From Phallus indusiatus (taxonomy: Eukaryota; Basidiomycota; Agaricomycetes; Phallales; Phallaceae): a stretch of 64,000 nt of DNA. A program made the position numbers and the translations under genes. Below the pieces are notes generated by a model. It was given only the letters and a program-made list of their open reading frames with translations, had not been told where the DNA came from and searched no databases. Where the stretch lies: the NCBI GenBank assembly GCA_027605045.1, contig JAQFWX010000112.1:1-64000 (forward strand). Direction: 5' to 3'. Below are positions 1-12,075 of this stretch, piece after piece. Positions within the stretch are counted from its first letter, which is position 1, and each line of letters opens with the position of its first letter.

Positions 1-59
1 CTATTCATTACTTTATTTGTTTTTCTTGCATGAAATCTACTCCACGTGTATTTGGACAG

Positions 60-578
60 CTGTAACGCCAACCCCTGAACAGTACTATGCATCACTTTCG
101 CCGGACCTGAAAAAACAGGTGGACATGGTTCGTGCTGCCAGGTTAGAGGAAGAAAAGAAGAGAGATAAGAATGATCAGGTCTGTCATTGCTTGTATGATT
201 ACACGAGCAAGGCTGATGCAGATGTCTCTTTTTGAAATCTCTTCCTCCCCCCCATGGCACCGTATTCAATCTTTTTGGACTTTCTCTGGCCGATATTGAT
301 GATACCTTTGATGGCTAAATACGTCAATCTAACTGACTTTTGACCGTTCCTTGTGATCTCGGATCTTGACCTAAAAAACAACTTGAGGGGGCAATTAATT
401 TCTTTTCTGGATACTACCGATGACATTGACATTACCACTGTCGTGCTGACTGTTCTTATTGACATTCGTGACTTCCCGCGTTTGTCTATTTCTCACCTTC
501 TCCTATATTCCGCTCCGGGCCACGTCCAACAAACAGTTGACCAATCCAGAAGCTGATAAGCCTATCTGGCGAAGGTGA
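60..578 (+). CDS. CBP4: CBP4-like mitochondrial complex III assembly factor (5' partial)
   Basis: This is the 3' part of a gene whose first exon(s) lie left of the window. An AG acceptor at 58-59 opens an exon reading VTPTPEQYYASL, then SPDLKKQVDMVRAARLEEE. The exon ends in CAG at 178, followed by GT. A second exon starts after the AG at 535-536, reads LTNPEADKPIWRR and stops at 576-578; both ends are phase 0. The PTPEQ-YxxLxPDLxxxVDxxRAARLxxE block and the KPIW tail resemble Cbp4, a small inner-membrane protein needed for cytochrome b/bc1 assembly in yeast. The N-terminal membrane helix expected of Cbp4 would lie in the missing exon. The intervening intron (358 nt) is much longer than others here. 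Assignment rests on family pattern memory over about 50 residues. Confidence 0.62.
179..536 (+). other. Unusually long intron of the CBP4-like gene
   Basis: The sequence runs from GT at 179 to AG at 536 (358 nt), while nearly all other introns inferred in this window are 45-80 nt. The flanking exons join in phase 0 and give a continuous Cbp4-like C-terminus, so no extra exon is needed. The interior is pyrimidine-rich with no conserved reading frame. A TGATGA-like and a CTGA-like word occur near 295-335, but no terminal stem is obvious, so I do not call a snoRNA. Confidence 0.45.
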
Positions 579-1631
579 TCGCTGACAGGGTATGTGATTT
601 CACCTATTGCTTATAACCGTTTCACCAAAATAAGTTTTAATCGTGTACAGGTTGGTGCACTAGATTCCGTATTGGGAGGTGTGGCTATACGAGATAGGCT
701 TTTTTCAGAACAAAGACACAGACTAGAATGTGGCTATCGGCCTCGAGAAGCAACAAAAAAATGTTTTAGACTTATTGTGATCAGTTCGGCGGTTATCGAC
801 TCGTGCAACTGCAAAGTATAAGATGAATTGGGAATTATCACGGGGCAAGGGGATGAGAAGAGCCAAATCTGACGGACTAATTGAGAGAAGGGGGGCCGAG
901 CAATTAATGGAGCAAAAGAGAAGGGAAAGACGTGGTTCGTGATTTTATTTTTCCAATCTAATCTAATGTCATGTCCAAAACACTGAATTTGAAAATACTA
1001 GTTCATTCCATACTGTTCTCCTTTACATGAAAGAAGCCACTTGACACCGCTCATGGCAGCGGCGGGCCGTTTTGCTCAGCAAAGCGTCAGCACTTAGAAT
1101 TGGCGAGCCGGGATCCGCTGCGCCTGCGCCTGCGCTAAGCTTGAAGACATGGACTGAATGAATGTATATGCAATGCCACGACAACAACGGACTGATATAG
1201 GATCACGTGACGAGTGGAGGACCATGTTGGACAGTGTGGACTCTTCTAGATTTCAATGTCATATTTCAATTGCCAGTTGGCAGGTCTGAGACGATATCTC
1301 TTTTGGCACAAGAACTGCCCTTATTTTCCAAGACATTTCTGATTTCATTATTAAATTTCAAATTATTTTATTTTCTCCAGTCCCGAATTCGTGAATCCTC
1401 CTTCGAGCTTTGTTGCATGTACAAGCCTTGCGCGGGCCGCCGCCTGACATAATATGGAATATGGGACGGTGACATGTCATCAGAGTGGATGATGTGCAGT
1501 CCCGTATTTTGAAATTTGACATTGCCATCCAGCATTCGACTTGGTATTCAAATACTCCTGCTATTCACTTGCAACGAAAAAAAAACGACACCTCACATCC
1601 CTCTTACGCACACACATACACATTCCTCACA
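579..1631. other. Intergenic region, no gene seen
   Basis: About 1.05 kb between the CBP4-like stop and the first PL8 gene. Short open frames exist (for example 594-821), but none has conserved motifs, a signal peptide or consistent splice sites. The last 130 bases are AC-rich and pyrimidine-rich before the ATG at 1632, as expected for a fungal 5' UTR. Confidence 0.5.
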
Positions 1632-4518
1632 ATGAAACAGTCTCTTTTTCTCCCATTTGTATTCGCGTTCGTCGCACACGGTGCCAGCGTACAACCCTCC
1701 AACTCCACATTCAAACTCCTCCATAAACCCAAGTTCATTTTCTCCCGAAAGTGCCCAAGTTGCGACTATCTTGGGAAGAAGAATCGAATTCACAGTTGCC
1801 GCACAGACAAACGCTTCTGATATACACTCATAGTATGCATATACTTGTCTTTTCAATTCACCGCCACCTGTCAGGTTCACTTACGACGCACACAGCCTCA
1901 ATACGTTAGGTTCAGATGGCAAGTGGCCCTCTTCGGAAGTAGATTATACTACAGGATGCGATGCACAACGAGCCAATTGGCCTGCAGGCGAACATTGGTT
2001 CAGAATTAGTGTGTTACAATACGAAAAACACGTGGATATTTCTTATTTATCTTGTTTATTTTTAGCAACTCTTGCTGCTGCATGGAGCGGAAAATGGTCA
2101 AAAGCACCTCATGATGTGGTCAATAATTCCGACGTCAGAGAAAAGATCGGTCTCGCCATGGACTGGTGGTTTGCTAACGATTACGCCAATGCCAACTGTC
2201 TTGATTCTGGCGGAACTGATTTATGTCCATGTGGCACTTCAGGTATGCGCATATATCTACTCTTCTCACCTAAGTATGTATACAAATTCATTTATTTAGG
2301 GATGTGGAATACAAACTGGTTCTCGAACGTCATTTACGTCCCCCGTGCGATAGGACAAGCTTGTATATTACTCTCTCCAACCTTGACACCAACCCAACTT
2401 CTTAATTGCACGCATATCACCGGCCGGTCATACGCCGTCTTTCATAGGAACGACAAGCCAAGCTTTTTAGCCGGCGCCAATGTACTTGATATAGCTTCTG
2501 TCGGTGTTTCGCAGGTTTAATCGGCATGGCGGGAAATTTCGGAGGTCCGTCCGAGGGTAATATCACCTTACTCCAAGAAGCCTATAATTTTGTACATGGA
2601 GAGGTTCAGGTACAAGTCGGTGTTATGAAAGACGGTATATTGAAGGATGGCAGTTTCTCACAGCATGACGGAATAATATATAACGGTATGTCAATGTACG
2701 GTTTACGCATACGTAAACTTTTCATCTGACCGCGTGGTTTTCCCCTATTTAAGGTAACTACGGAAAAGATTAGTGCGTATCTCTCTGTTTGTTCTGTTGA
2801 ATATCAATTCAATCAATTTTTTAGTTCCAATGACGTCATCCAGCTAGAACTTGAAGCTGCTGGGACTAGTTTCGCAGCCAAGAGCGCTTCCAAAGAGGCT
2901 TATCTATCTCTTCTTAATAGTTCTCAATGGATGATTTATCTTAACACTCAAACTAGGACTTTACATTGGGATTTTGTAAGAACTTTTGTTTCTAGCTTAA
3001 TAAGGTTAACTGACCAATATTCTTAATAGAGTACCGAAGGCCGATTCATTAGTTTCGCCGTCTCTGACAGCCAGTGAGCTTTTCTTTAGTCCGTCTTGTC
3101 TCGGCTCGGCTCAGATTTTTCGAAAGAGCTACAGCAAATCTGAAAACAAACTTGAGTGATCTGGCGAGGCTAGAAAAGCTCTGGGGCGTGGCTAACTCGA
3201 CTATCGATTATCTAACCCTGCCAAATTCAACTACTTCAGCAAACGCGGGTAATCTTACGGGAAACCGTATGTTTTGGAACAATGATTACATGGTTTGTTT
3301 CTTTGTCTATTTGTCTGTTATGTCTTCTCCCCCTCATTTGGTTTCGCAGGTCCAACGAGGTTCCAATTACGTGACGACACTTAGATTCTATTCCACCCGG
3401 ACACACAACACGGAATGTTTAAACTCCCAAAACCCATATGGTTTCCATCTTTCGGACGGTACAACGTACACCTATAATCTCGGTAATGAATATGAAGACA
3501 TCGCGGGAGCTTGGGATTGGAATATGATTCCGGGCACCACAGTTGATTACAATGCAACTGTACTACAATGTTCTACCGTCAACGCGGTGGGTTTAGATCC
3601 ATTCGTCGGTGGCGTTTCAACTGGAAACATTGGGATGGGTGTTTTGGTTCGTCGTATACATAACTCACTTCGCTCGGGTGTTAATTATACGCAATGCAGC
3701 GGTACATTAATCCAGTGACACAATCACTAAGCTTTCAAAAGGCGTGGTTTTTCTTCCCTGAAGACATTCATCACGTCAGCGTAAATATTCTCCAGTCAAA
3801 AACGTCTCAACCGGTATATTCCATCCTAGATCAACGTCGACGTGCGGGTCCAATTCTTCACGATTTCCGACAGGCCAAACAGGACAGTGGCAATTTCTCA
3901 CATCCCCATACTCTTTTCCACGGGGGAACGGGATACTTGTTTGATTCCTCCGTGCCTAGTCTTTCTATTTCAACAGGGAATCGAACGAGTAACTGGACCG
4001 CTCTTGGTATCTCCACACATCCACCAGATGAAGTTGACCTTTTCTCCGCTTGGATACCTCACGATCCGTCCCATATTACCAAACCGGTTTCGTACAGCGT
4101 ATATCCCGGTAGAGACAATGTCCATGAATTTTACCGCCAGGCAAAACGGTCACCGCTACGCACGTTAGTAGAGACACCTGAAATCACAGCAGTCCAGTCA
4201 TTACGACACGGTGTCACCATGATCGCATTTTGGCAGCCTAACGGCGGGTCCGTAAAAATCCCTCCGTCGTGGGTTGGAAAATCCGGAGGCATGATTGTCA
4301 GTTCGAACACTTCTCTCGTGTTGATTTTTGAAGAGGAGAAGTGGACGTTGACGGTTTCTGATCCCACGCAACTTTTGAATTGTACGACTGTTACTGTTCA
4401 AATGCTAAACCGGTGGAGACGGCCTAAAGGCTGGGGACGCGATGATACCAAAGTATTTTCTATTCCATTACCAGAAATGCCTTCAGCCGGTTCTAGCGTC
4501 GTCCAACCCCTTGTTTGA
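1632..4518 (+). CDS. Secreted polysaccharide lyase family 8 (PL8), copy 1, frame-disrupted
   Basis: PL8 enzymes cleave uronic-acid polysaccharides (hyaluronan, chondroitin, xanthan-type) by beta-elimination. The ATG at 1632 begins a hydrophobic signal peptide (MKQSLFLPFVFAFVAHGAS). The catalytic alpha-toroid follows over several exons: candidate catalytic Asn in WNTNWFSN, His in DGSFSQH, and Tyr nine residues later in the NYG of the next exon, the spacing known for hyaluronate lyases. Then come an Arg-rich LRFYSTRT segment, WDWNMIPGTT and the C-terminal beta domains, ending at 4518. Introns match those of the paralog at 8420-11392. Two places break the frame: the signal peptide is in a different frame from the mature N-terminus (around 1660-1760), and the frame shifts again near 2514. 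Each could be a 1-nt indel or an unusually placed short intron (1667-1733 or 1681-1759; 2515-2555). It may be a young pseudogene. The substrate cannot be told. Confidence 0.8.
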
Positions 4519-5943
4519 TCGGTCTGGGTCATTTTTTTATATCAACATTCATCATATCTCTGTCCGTTCTCGCAATTCAGTTTCTGGTTTTTTAGTTTGA
4601 ATTGTTCTTTTTCCTTTTGTTTTTTTCTTTTCCTTATCTTTGTATGTATGTCCTATATCGTCATTCCTCTTTTCGTTTTTTCCTGGGTCAATGGAGGGTT
4701 TTAGAGCACATCATATCATGTCTTTGTAACTTCAATAGCATGTGATTTGAAATATATATATCCGTGTACCGTCGATCGCGTCAGACCCGAACATCGAACT
4801 TCGATTATGCGTGCGTAATTCTTTGTAATTTCCTTTGTGGTGGCAGCGTATTACTGGTTCCTTAAACACGTTTTCACCGAAAAGTCAAGTCCGAAACTAA
4901 AAAATCCACATCACAAGCGAATTCTCGCGCTGTTTACGCAAATGTGGAGATGTCCGTTGTCCGTTGTTCGGTCATTTATGAGCTATCTGACGACCTCAAC
5001 TAATCCGGAGCCTCATTCGCTTAGGACTGTCGCACGCGCTCGGTAAGTAAGTACTGGTCCCGTTTTCATATACATCGGGGTACGTCAATCTAATGAATGG
5101 TGTCAGACATCATTAATTAAAGTGCCACTAGATACATTTGCCCATCGTCTTTACAATCCAGTTTTAAAGAATGATTTGATGAACTCTAGAACGAATCATC
5201 AATGAATCGCAATGGACTTGAGATATGAGCGCGTGGAGGTTCGGATAAGTAATAAGCATATGTATGTACTATGTACTCTTCCAGCTGATTAGCAAGAATG
5301 GCTGCCATAAGCCAATGTGAAAGTGTGTTTTTTTTTCGATATTCAAATTTGATAACCGCTATGATGATGATAGTGATAGAAGGAACTTTGCGGGGATGTG
5401 CGCGTGCCAGGTGCTTCAGCTGTCCTTCTTATGAAGACTCTCCTATAACCTCCGGAAAAGCGTGTGAAGTGAGCGCCGCTGTTTCAGCTTCTTTGGATCC
5501 ACGTCCACGTTGAGTTTTCTTCTCTTCGTTGCATAAAGAAGAGGGTGAGGATGAGATGTAGATAGTATAGTATATACTCCACTCTTTATTTGGGTGTTGC
5601 GGGATTGCATATTGACTTGATTATTTCTTCTCCGTTGCCGGATGCCATGCACTGCTGACGTATATATGTCGTACAGCACGTGCCGATAACACAATTTTTT
5701 ATTTTGGTAGTGCGACCAATTCTGGCTGCTATTTCGGGCAAGAACCTCGAGAGATGGATCTCAAATTTCAAACCCCGCATCGCCAGGAGAGGAGTCGGAG
5801 TCTTACCTAAGACGTAATAAGACGCCTCACTGCACCCTTGGTCAGGTCAAGAGGAGAAAGAAAACGGCTGTACAGTCCGTTTCTTTTAACAAACAGTCAA
5901 AAACCTCTCGAAACATTAAACGTCGTTTACAAATTAGAGAAGC
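4519..5943. other. Intergenic region, no gene seen
   Basis: About 1.4 kb between PL8 copy 1 and SIP5. The first 250 bases are T-rich (a 3' UTR-like tract at 4540-4680), followed by an AT-run near 4755. No open frame has recognisable motifs or a splice pattern. The final 100 bases upstream of 5944 are the likely SIP5 leader. Confidence 0.5.
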
Positions 5944-8076
5944 ATGGGGAACACCGTCTCAGGGTCTCGAGATCGTTCGTATGACGAATTTGTCGACTTT
6001 GGATCCCTCACGCCGCAGGGAATCTACACCGGACCTCAAGACTGGAACCAACAAGTAGTCGAGAATCTCATTGTGGATCGGAGACTCGCTCCTTTTTACA
6101 GGCCTTTAGAAGACTACGATGATTCATGGGACGACGACCAGATTCTCGCTGCTCGCAAGGAACTCCCCAATGCTCCACAGTCGAACCACTCTGAGTCGTC
6201 CCAAGGCGTCAGCGGCTCGAAATCTCACCATGGCAGGAGTTCTAACAAAAATGGAAAAGAACCCTTTCGACTATCAGAAGCCTCAGTTTACAGAGGTGCC
6301 GTCGAGTGTCCCATTTGTTTCCTCGTCAGTACCTAGATTGTTAACTTTGTTTGTTCCACTGCCTATCTCAATTATTTATTTAGTATTATCCTCCCAACAT
6401 CAATCGTTCCCGATGTTGTGATCAAGCTATCTGTACAGAATGCTTTGTTCAAATCAAACGATCTGAGCCGACTACTACCCACTTGGTCTCGGAGCCAGCG
6501 GCTTGTCCATACTGTGTCCAAGAGAACTTTGGTGTGACTTATCAACCACCCGAATGGAAAGCGGGATTGGCAAGGGAGGGTCAAGCTCCTGTATATCACA
6601 ACTGTTTTCATCCCCTCAATTTGTTCTAATTCACATTCTTTTTTTTTACAGCCTTCTCCTAGCCGCTACGAAAAAGCTACCCCATCAGGAGGTGAACAGC
6701 CAAGGCGGCGTAAAAGTTTCGGCGCCAATGACCCTGAAGTTGTGACAATTGGTGAATAAAAACCACCATCATCCTTTTTTTTCATTTAATGATGTGTATC
6801 TTTCATTATGCTCATCTCTGTTTCTAGATCATATTCGACCAGACTGGGAAGCTAAACTAGCCGCCGTTCGTGCTGCCGTCCAGCGTCGTGCCAATCGCCG
6901 CATCATTATGCGGCAAGTTGGTGATCGCCTTATTCCCGTTGGTATTACGAGTGGGCGTATTGTAAATATAGAACCGCCGTCTGAAGGTGGCGAAGGGGGT
7001 GAAAGTAACGGTTCATCTCGGCGACGGCGGAGACACCACGCCAGTGCTGACTTTAATCAGCTAGTGGCTCCAGATCTTGAGGAGGTAGGTATTTCTTTTG
7101 GAAGTGTTTATATGAGTTTATGTAATGACCATTGGAATGATTCTAGCTTATGATTATGGAAGCGATGCGTTTGTCGCTGATTGAGCATGAGGAACAGCAA
7201 CGGCGACAGAACGCGGAGAACAACAACAATAATAATGCGAACAATGCGAACAACACAAATACTAGATCCGACTTGCGCGCCGAGAACTTGAACAACATAC
7301 CTTCATCTGTGCCCGCCATCAACAATAACACTAGCAATGGCAATAACAACATCTACACTGGCCATATCATCACACCGTCTTCTACACCGAGTCATAGTAC
7401 ATCTGCTTCTCCAAGAAACTCACTATCACCTCCCAATGAATCTCCTTCCCCTTCTCCTCGCCAAAGTTTCATCCGTATGTCATCACCCCTAGGCGTTCCG
7501 GGCCAAGAACAAGGATCGGGATCGAACCTGCGCAGATCGACTAGTAGCAGTAGATCCGCCATTATCGCCGCTCTTGCAGCTCACACTGCGTCCGCGATAT
7601 TGGGTAACGAGAACACAGACCAATCTCAATCGCAGACCCGGACCCAAGCTCAGAATCAGAATCAGAATCAGACCCAGACTCTGACTCAAACTCAGAACGC
7701 TCGAACGGAATTGGACACTCGTTCGACTTCGACTGATTTTCCCACGATGGCAGGACAAGTACAAAGTGATAGTAACACACTGGAGAATGCTCTCGCCGAC
7801 GCGACGAATGACTCGTTAAATGTTCATCATACGACGCACTCGACATCTGAAGTCCGATCTGATCCGTCATCGTCGTCTTCGTTACCGCCTTTACCACTTC
7901 CGGAGACTGATGAAAGTCTACTTACGGTTCAGAAAACTGAGCCTGATTTGCCGACTATTCCTTCTCTGCCTGAACGGACTATTTCGGCGGATGACGCCGC
8001 TGCGGAACGTATGCCAGAAGGATACATGCCTCTACCTTCCACGACCGACTTGTCAGATCCTCTCATTAAGCATTAA
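5944..8076 (+). CDS. SIP5: SIP5-family RING-type zinc-finger protein
   Basis: Sip5 in yeast is a cytosolic protein that interacts with the Snf1 kinase and the Reg1/Glc7 phosphatase in glucose signalling. Six exons join cleanly. The N-terminus MGNTVS fits the MGxxxS N-myristoylation pattern. Around residues 120-190 a RING-like cysteine array spans introns: ECPICFL, then YYPPNINRSRCCDQAICTEC and CPYCVQENFGVTY. A conserved basic block follows (HIRPDWEAKLAAVRAAVQRR, then RRIIMRQVGDRL). The C-terminal half is low complexity: an Asn run near 7220-7260 and a Gln/Thr/Asn-rich repeat near 7621-7700, then Ser/Pro-rich sequence. The family call is strong from the YYPPNINRSRCC and RIIMRQVGDR blocks; partners and glucose signalling are inferred from yeast. 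The gene lies between two PL8 paralogs, which looks incidental. Confidence 0.85.
7621..7700 (+). repeat. Degenerate CAGAAT/CAGACC hexamer tract coding Gln-rich repeat
   Basis: Within the last SIP5 exon, tandem hexamers such as CAGAAT and CAGACC alternate with CAAT/ACTC units and encode alternating Gln-Thr and Gln-Asn pairs. It is an imperfect microsatellite likely to vary in length between strains. Confidence 0.6.
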
Positions 8077-8419
8077 ATAAACATCTAATATTTATTTTTT
8101 TTTGGAATCTTATCCGAAATCATCATTGCGAAATGTCTTCTCCCCCACATAGTCCTTTTGTCACTAAGTAACGCTCACTCTCCCACAAGACGTTTTTTTT
8201 GTGTTGTTTCCTCCTCCTTATTCAGCCCTATTTGCATGAATCTACTATTTTTTTCTTGTTATTTGCTTTTTTTCAAAAGTCATGTGCTGTAGCTTATTAG
8301 AACTAGCAATATCCAACTTGAACATGCTGCCGGTCCCGCGCGGCGGATATGAACAATGAACGAAATCACATTATTCTTCAAAAATACACGAACAGATGCA
8401 TAATGTTTCATATGTAGAT
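8077..8419. other. Convergent intergenic spacer (SIP5 / PL8 copy 2)
   Basis: 343 bases between two converging stop codons. It is T-rich and AT-rich, consistent with two 3' UTRs. I see no gene in it. Confidence 0.5.
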
Positions 8420-11392
8420 TCATAACATAGAGATAGGGACGCTAGACCCTGCCATTGGATTGGCGGGGAAATTGACAGTAAAAGTCTTATTCGCGTCCGT
8501 TCCCCATCCTTCGGGTATCCAAAACGTATCCATAGACACGGTCAATGTAATCTCAGTCAACGTCTGCGTCGGATCAGCTACCGTCATTGTCCATCCATTC
8601 TCCTCAACAATCAGTATTAAAGCGTTGGGAGAAGTAATAGTCATGCCGCCAAAGCTCCCTAAAAATGACGGAGGGACGAATACGCTACCTCCATTCGGCT
8701 GCCAAAACGAGATCATCGTAACTCCGTTCAATAAATCCTGCACTGCACTAATTTCGGTCGTTTCGACGAGTGTAATGAGCGGATGTTCAAGTGCGTCTAT
8801 GAAGAATTGTTCAACACTGCTTCTTCCGGGGAAGACGCTGTACGAGATGGGTTTATTCAGATTGCTCGGGTCGTGGTATATCCATGCGGCGAATAAGTCG
8901 ACGGTTTCGGGCGGTTGTTTGGATATTCCTAATGATTGCCAAGACCCGGTTCGATTTCCTGTTGAGATCGACAATGTCTCCACGGACGGAGAAAACACGT
9001 ATCCTATAGAGTCATGGAAAAGCGTGTGAGGTTGGGTAAAGTTACCATTGTCATTCGTAGCTTGTTGCAAATTATGGAATATAGTCCCGGAACGTTTACG
9101 TTGATCCAGAACAGAAAAGACAGGAGACGTCGTAGACGAATTCAGAACCGTTACGCTGACATGCTCAATATCGTTTTGGAAAAACATCCACGACTTTTGG
9201 AAGCTCAGAGATTTCGTGAGGGGGTTTATATATCTCTGCGGAAAATTAGTAAAATTCTGAGGAGGTTATCGAATACTTGCCATGACGCTCATCCCAACGC
9301 TTCCAGTTGAAACACCTCCGACAAAGGGATCGAGACCGGCATTGGTAACAGTTGAGCATTGCAGTTCTGTTGCACCGTAATCTACTGTCGTTCCCGGTAT
9401 TAAATTCCAATCCCACGAGGCCGCGATATCTTCATATTCGCTACCATCAACGTGGGTGTAGGTTGTGCCATCCGCCAGATGGAAACCGAAAGGATTTTGA
9501 GAATTCAAACATTCTGTGTTGGTAGTCCGAGACGAAAACATCCTTAGGGATGTTGTATAATTCACACCGCGGTGAACCTAAAATCAGAGATCTGTGTAGA
9601 ACGGTGCATATATGCTGATAAAGAAGCGTACCATATAGTCGTTGTTCCAAAACATCATATTGCCAAGCAAACCGCCGACGTTTGCCGTACCCGTAGACGT
9701 GGATAATCCGTTGAAAATGGAAATTAATTCGGATGAATTCCAAAGCTGACCGAGGACCTGAATGTCTGTGGTGTTAATCTTCAAATTCTCGGTTACTCTG
9801 TAGCGTAATGCAAATCAGACTAAGGCAGACTATTCATTTATAGTGCTCACTGATCGTCAGCCACGGCAAAACTAATCATACGTCCCAGTACACTCTATAA
9901 TTATTGAATCAACATCAAAATGTCATTGACATACTATTGAACATATAAACTTACGAAGTCCCAGTGTAATACTCCTGTTACAGTGTTCTCATAGATCATC
10001 CATTGTGTTCCATTCATCAGTCCAAGAAAAGCTGTTTTTGAGTCGCCAGTGGCTGCAAATCGAGTGCCCCCTGCTTCAATCTCCAACTCAAGGACGTCAT
10101 TTATGCTGAATGAGGGTTTCATATGGATATTATTGATGGAGACTCAAAAGAAGACGTACTATTCCTTTCCATAATTTCCTGTGTAGGCAAATTAAAAAGG
10201 AGCGTGTTCTGTAGAAATAAATAAACGGACCAGTGTAAATGATTCCCTCGTGCTGTGAAAAACTTCCATCCTGCATAATTCCATCTTTCATAATTCCATC
10301 CTGAACGACGACTTCAGCATGTATGAAGCCATATGCTTCTTCAATCTGGGTAGAGTTTCCAGTTGTATTCCCATTTACATTGCCAGCCGCGCTAATCAAT
10401 GCTTCCGAGATGCCGACATATGCTAAATCCAAAGTATTTGATCCACCCAAGTAATCGGGTTTATCTGCTCTATGAAATACAGCATAAGAGCGGCCCGTGA
10501 TATTTGTACAGTTTGACAGTTGAGTGGGCGTCAGAGAAGGTGAAAGGAGGATGCATGCTTGGCCCGCACTTTTCGGGATATCAACCATGTTCGAATACCA
10601 ATTGATGTTCCATAGTCCTGTGTGATATATGTCAGAAATACTATAGCTGTGCTTTATTCAAATGAAAGTTCAAACCGGGAGTCCCACAAGGACACGACGA
10701 GCTTCCACCATTGTCGAGACAATTTATATTTGTAAAATCGTTCGAAAACCACCAGTCCATAGCGAGTCCTATTTGGGCTCTAACCGTGGCGTTCTGAACC
10801 ATCGATTTGGGAGCCTTTGACCATCCTCCATGCCACGCAGCAGCTAACGCGGCTGCATACCACGACATCAGGAAACTTGACGGACGATACGGTAAAACAT
10901 CGGACTTACTTATTCTCGTCCAATGTTCTTCGGCAGGCCAGTTGGCTTGCTGTGCGTTACAACCAGCAGTATAATCAATCTGGGAGGACGGCCATTGACC
11001 ATTTGGACCTATGGATGATAACCTAAAGGGATAGGCTGTTAGAAACCGAGCCCTTGCTGCATATAAGGCTGTATATACCAAGACTGAAGATTAGAGGAGC
11101 CGGTTTCTCCTGCTATGTCGTAACTGATACGACGAGATAGTAAAGTTGCTACGTCTGGGTCAGATGGTACAGGTGTTGATGTCGCAAGTTGTTCTGGATC
11201 TAGCAGTAAGGGGTGATTAGAGTTCTAGACTTGGGGGTAAACTGTAAACGGAAAGCCAGTATTACTTGTGACTTCTGACGATGAATCACCCTTGTCTGGG
11301 GATAAGAGGAGGGATGCTGATTGAACGGCTGTTCCAAGTAATAAACATTGGAGCAGAATCAATATTACACTGGTAAGAGGGAGATTCAGCAT
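8420..11392 (-). CDS. Secreted polysaccharide lyase family 8 (PL8), copy 2
   Basis: Paralog of the gene at 1632-4518, in opposite orientation. The ATG at 11392 starts a classical signal peptide (MLNLPLTSVILILLQCLLLG, then TAVQSA). A linker leads to DVATLLSRRISYDIAG and the alpha-toroid: GLAMDWWFSNDFTNINC, DGSFSQHEGIIYTG with the catalytic Tyr in the next exon (NYGKEY), NDVLELEIEAGGTRF, MFWNNDYM, FHLADGTTYTH, and WDWNLIPGTTVDYG. The beta-rich C-terminal part (WMFFQNDIEHVSVTVLNSST) ends at 8420. All junctions I checked keep the frame with GT-AG introns, so this copy looks intact at about 800 residues, the usual PL8 size. It is predicted to act outside the cell on uronic-acid polysaccharides; which one is unknown. 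Confidence 0.88.
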
Positions 11393-12075
11393 GTTTTCTC
11401 TGAAACTCTTGAGGTGGAAAAACTCACCGTAATAAGTAAACTGCATGTTATAAAATCTGCTCATCCATATGCTGAAAAGAACCCAAATAATTAGGACGCA
11501 GTCACATCTTTTTTCTCAGAAATATTTTGGTTTCCAATTTAGAACAGTGGCATCCGAGTCTCGCATGGTCTACCGTTTTCAGCTATTAGCCTACTTCGGC
11601 TAGACCAAACTCGGGAAAAGCCCTAATCTGTAATTATCATAGGAGAATTAAATTTCAGAATCTTAGGCTCTTGAACCTTTACCCAATGCGTCTGAAGTCT
11701 GGAGCTTAAGTTTACTCAGTAATACAGTGTGTTGACAGTTGGCTCCCAAGGTCCGGCATCGAGTTCTTGATTTAGTTGTGGAGTGTGACTAAGTAAATTG
11801 TGTCACAAGCGGTAAATCTGTCCTCCTCCTGCCAACGCGAACATACCACGTCTAGGCAACACGTATAGGGGTGCCTTTTCTTCGGTCCAATTTGAATTCT
11901 GCCATATGGACTTACAACAGCTGTCCGACAGATAGAACCATTTCTTGACCATTTTCTTCTGGGCATGTTAACTTCGGAGGAAGTTTAATGTTTAATCGGG
12001 TCAAAGCCGTCAAATGCTAGGATCTTTATGCAATCAATGTTTTCAAGAAAAAGATCATAAAACCATTTGGGTGTA
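11393..12075. other. Intergenic region, no gene seen
   Basis: About 680 bases between the PL8 copy 2 start and the LOG1 stop. It holds the PL8 copy 2 upstream region and the LOG1 3' flank. Only short frames without motifs are present. Confidence 0.45.

Noticed and set aside
594..821. 75-codon open frame after the CBP4-like gene
   Set aside because: No motif, splice pattern or composition supports it; likely chance.
7489..7897. Minus-strand frames over SIP5
   Set aside because: Shadows of the Gln/Thr repeat-coding exon; their Arg/Leu/Ser-rich composition is that of a mirror frame.
8460..9029. 189-codon plus-strand open frame
   Set aside because: It is antisense to the well-supported C-terminal exon of PL8 copy 2.
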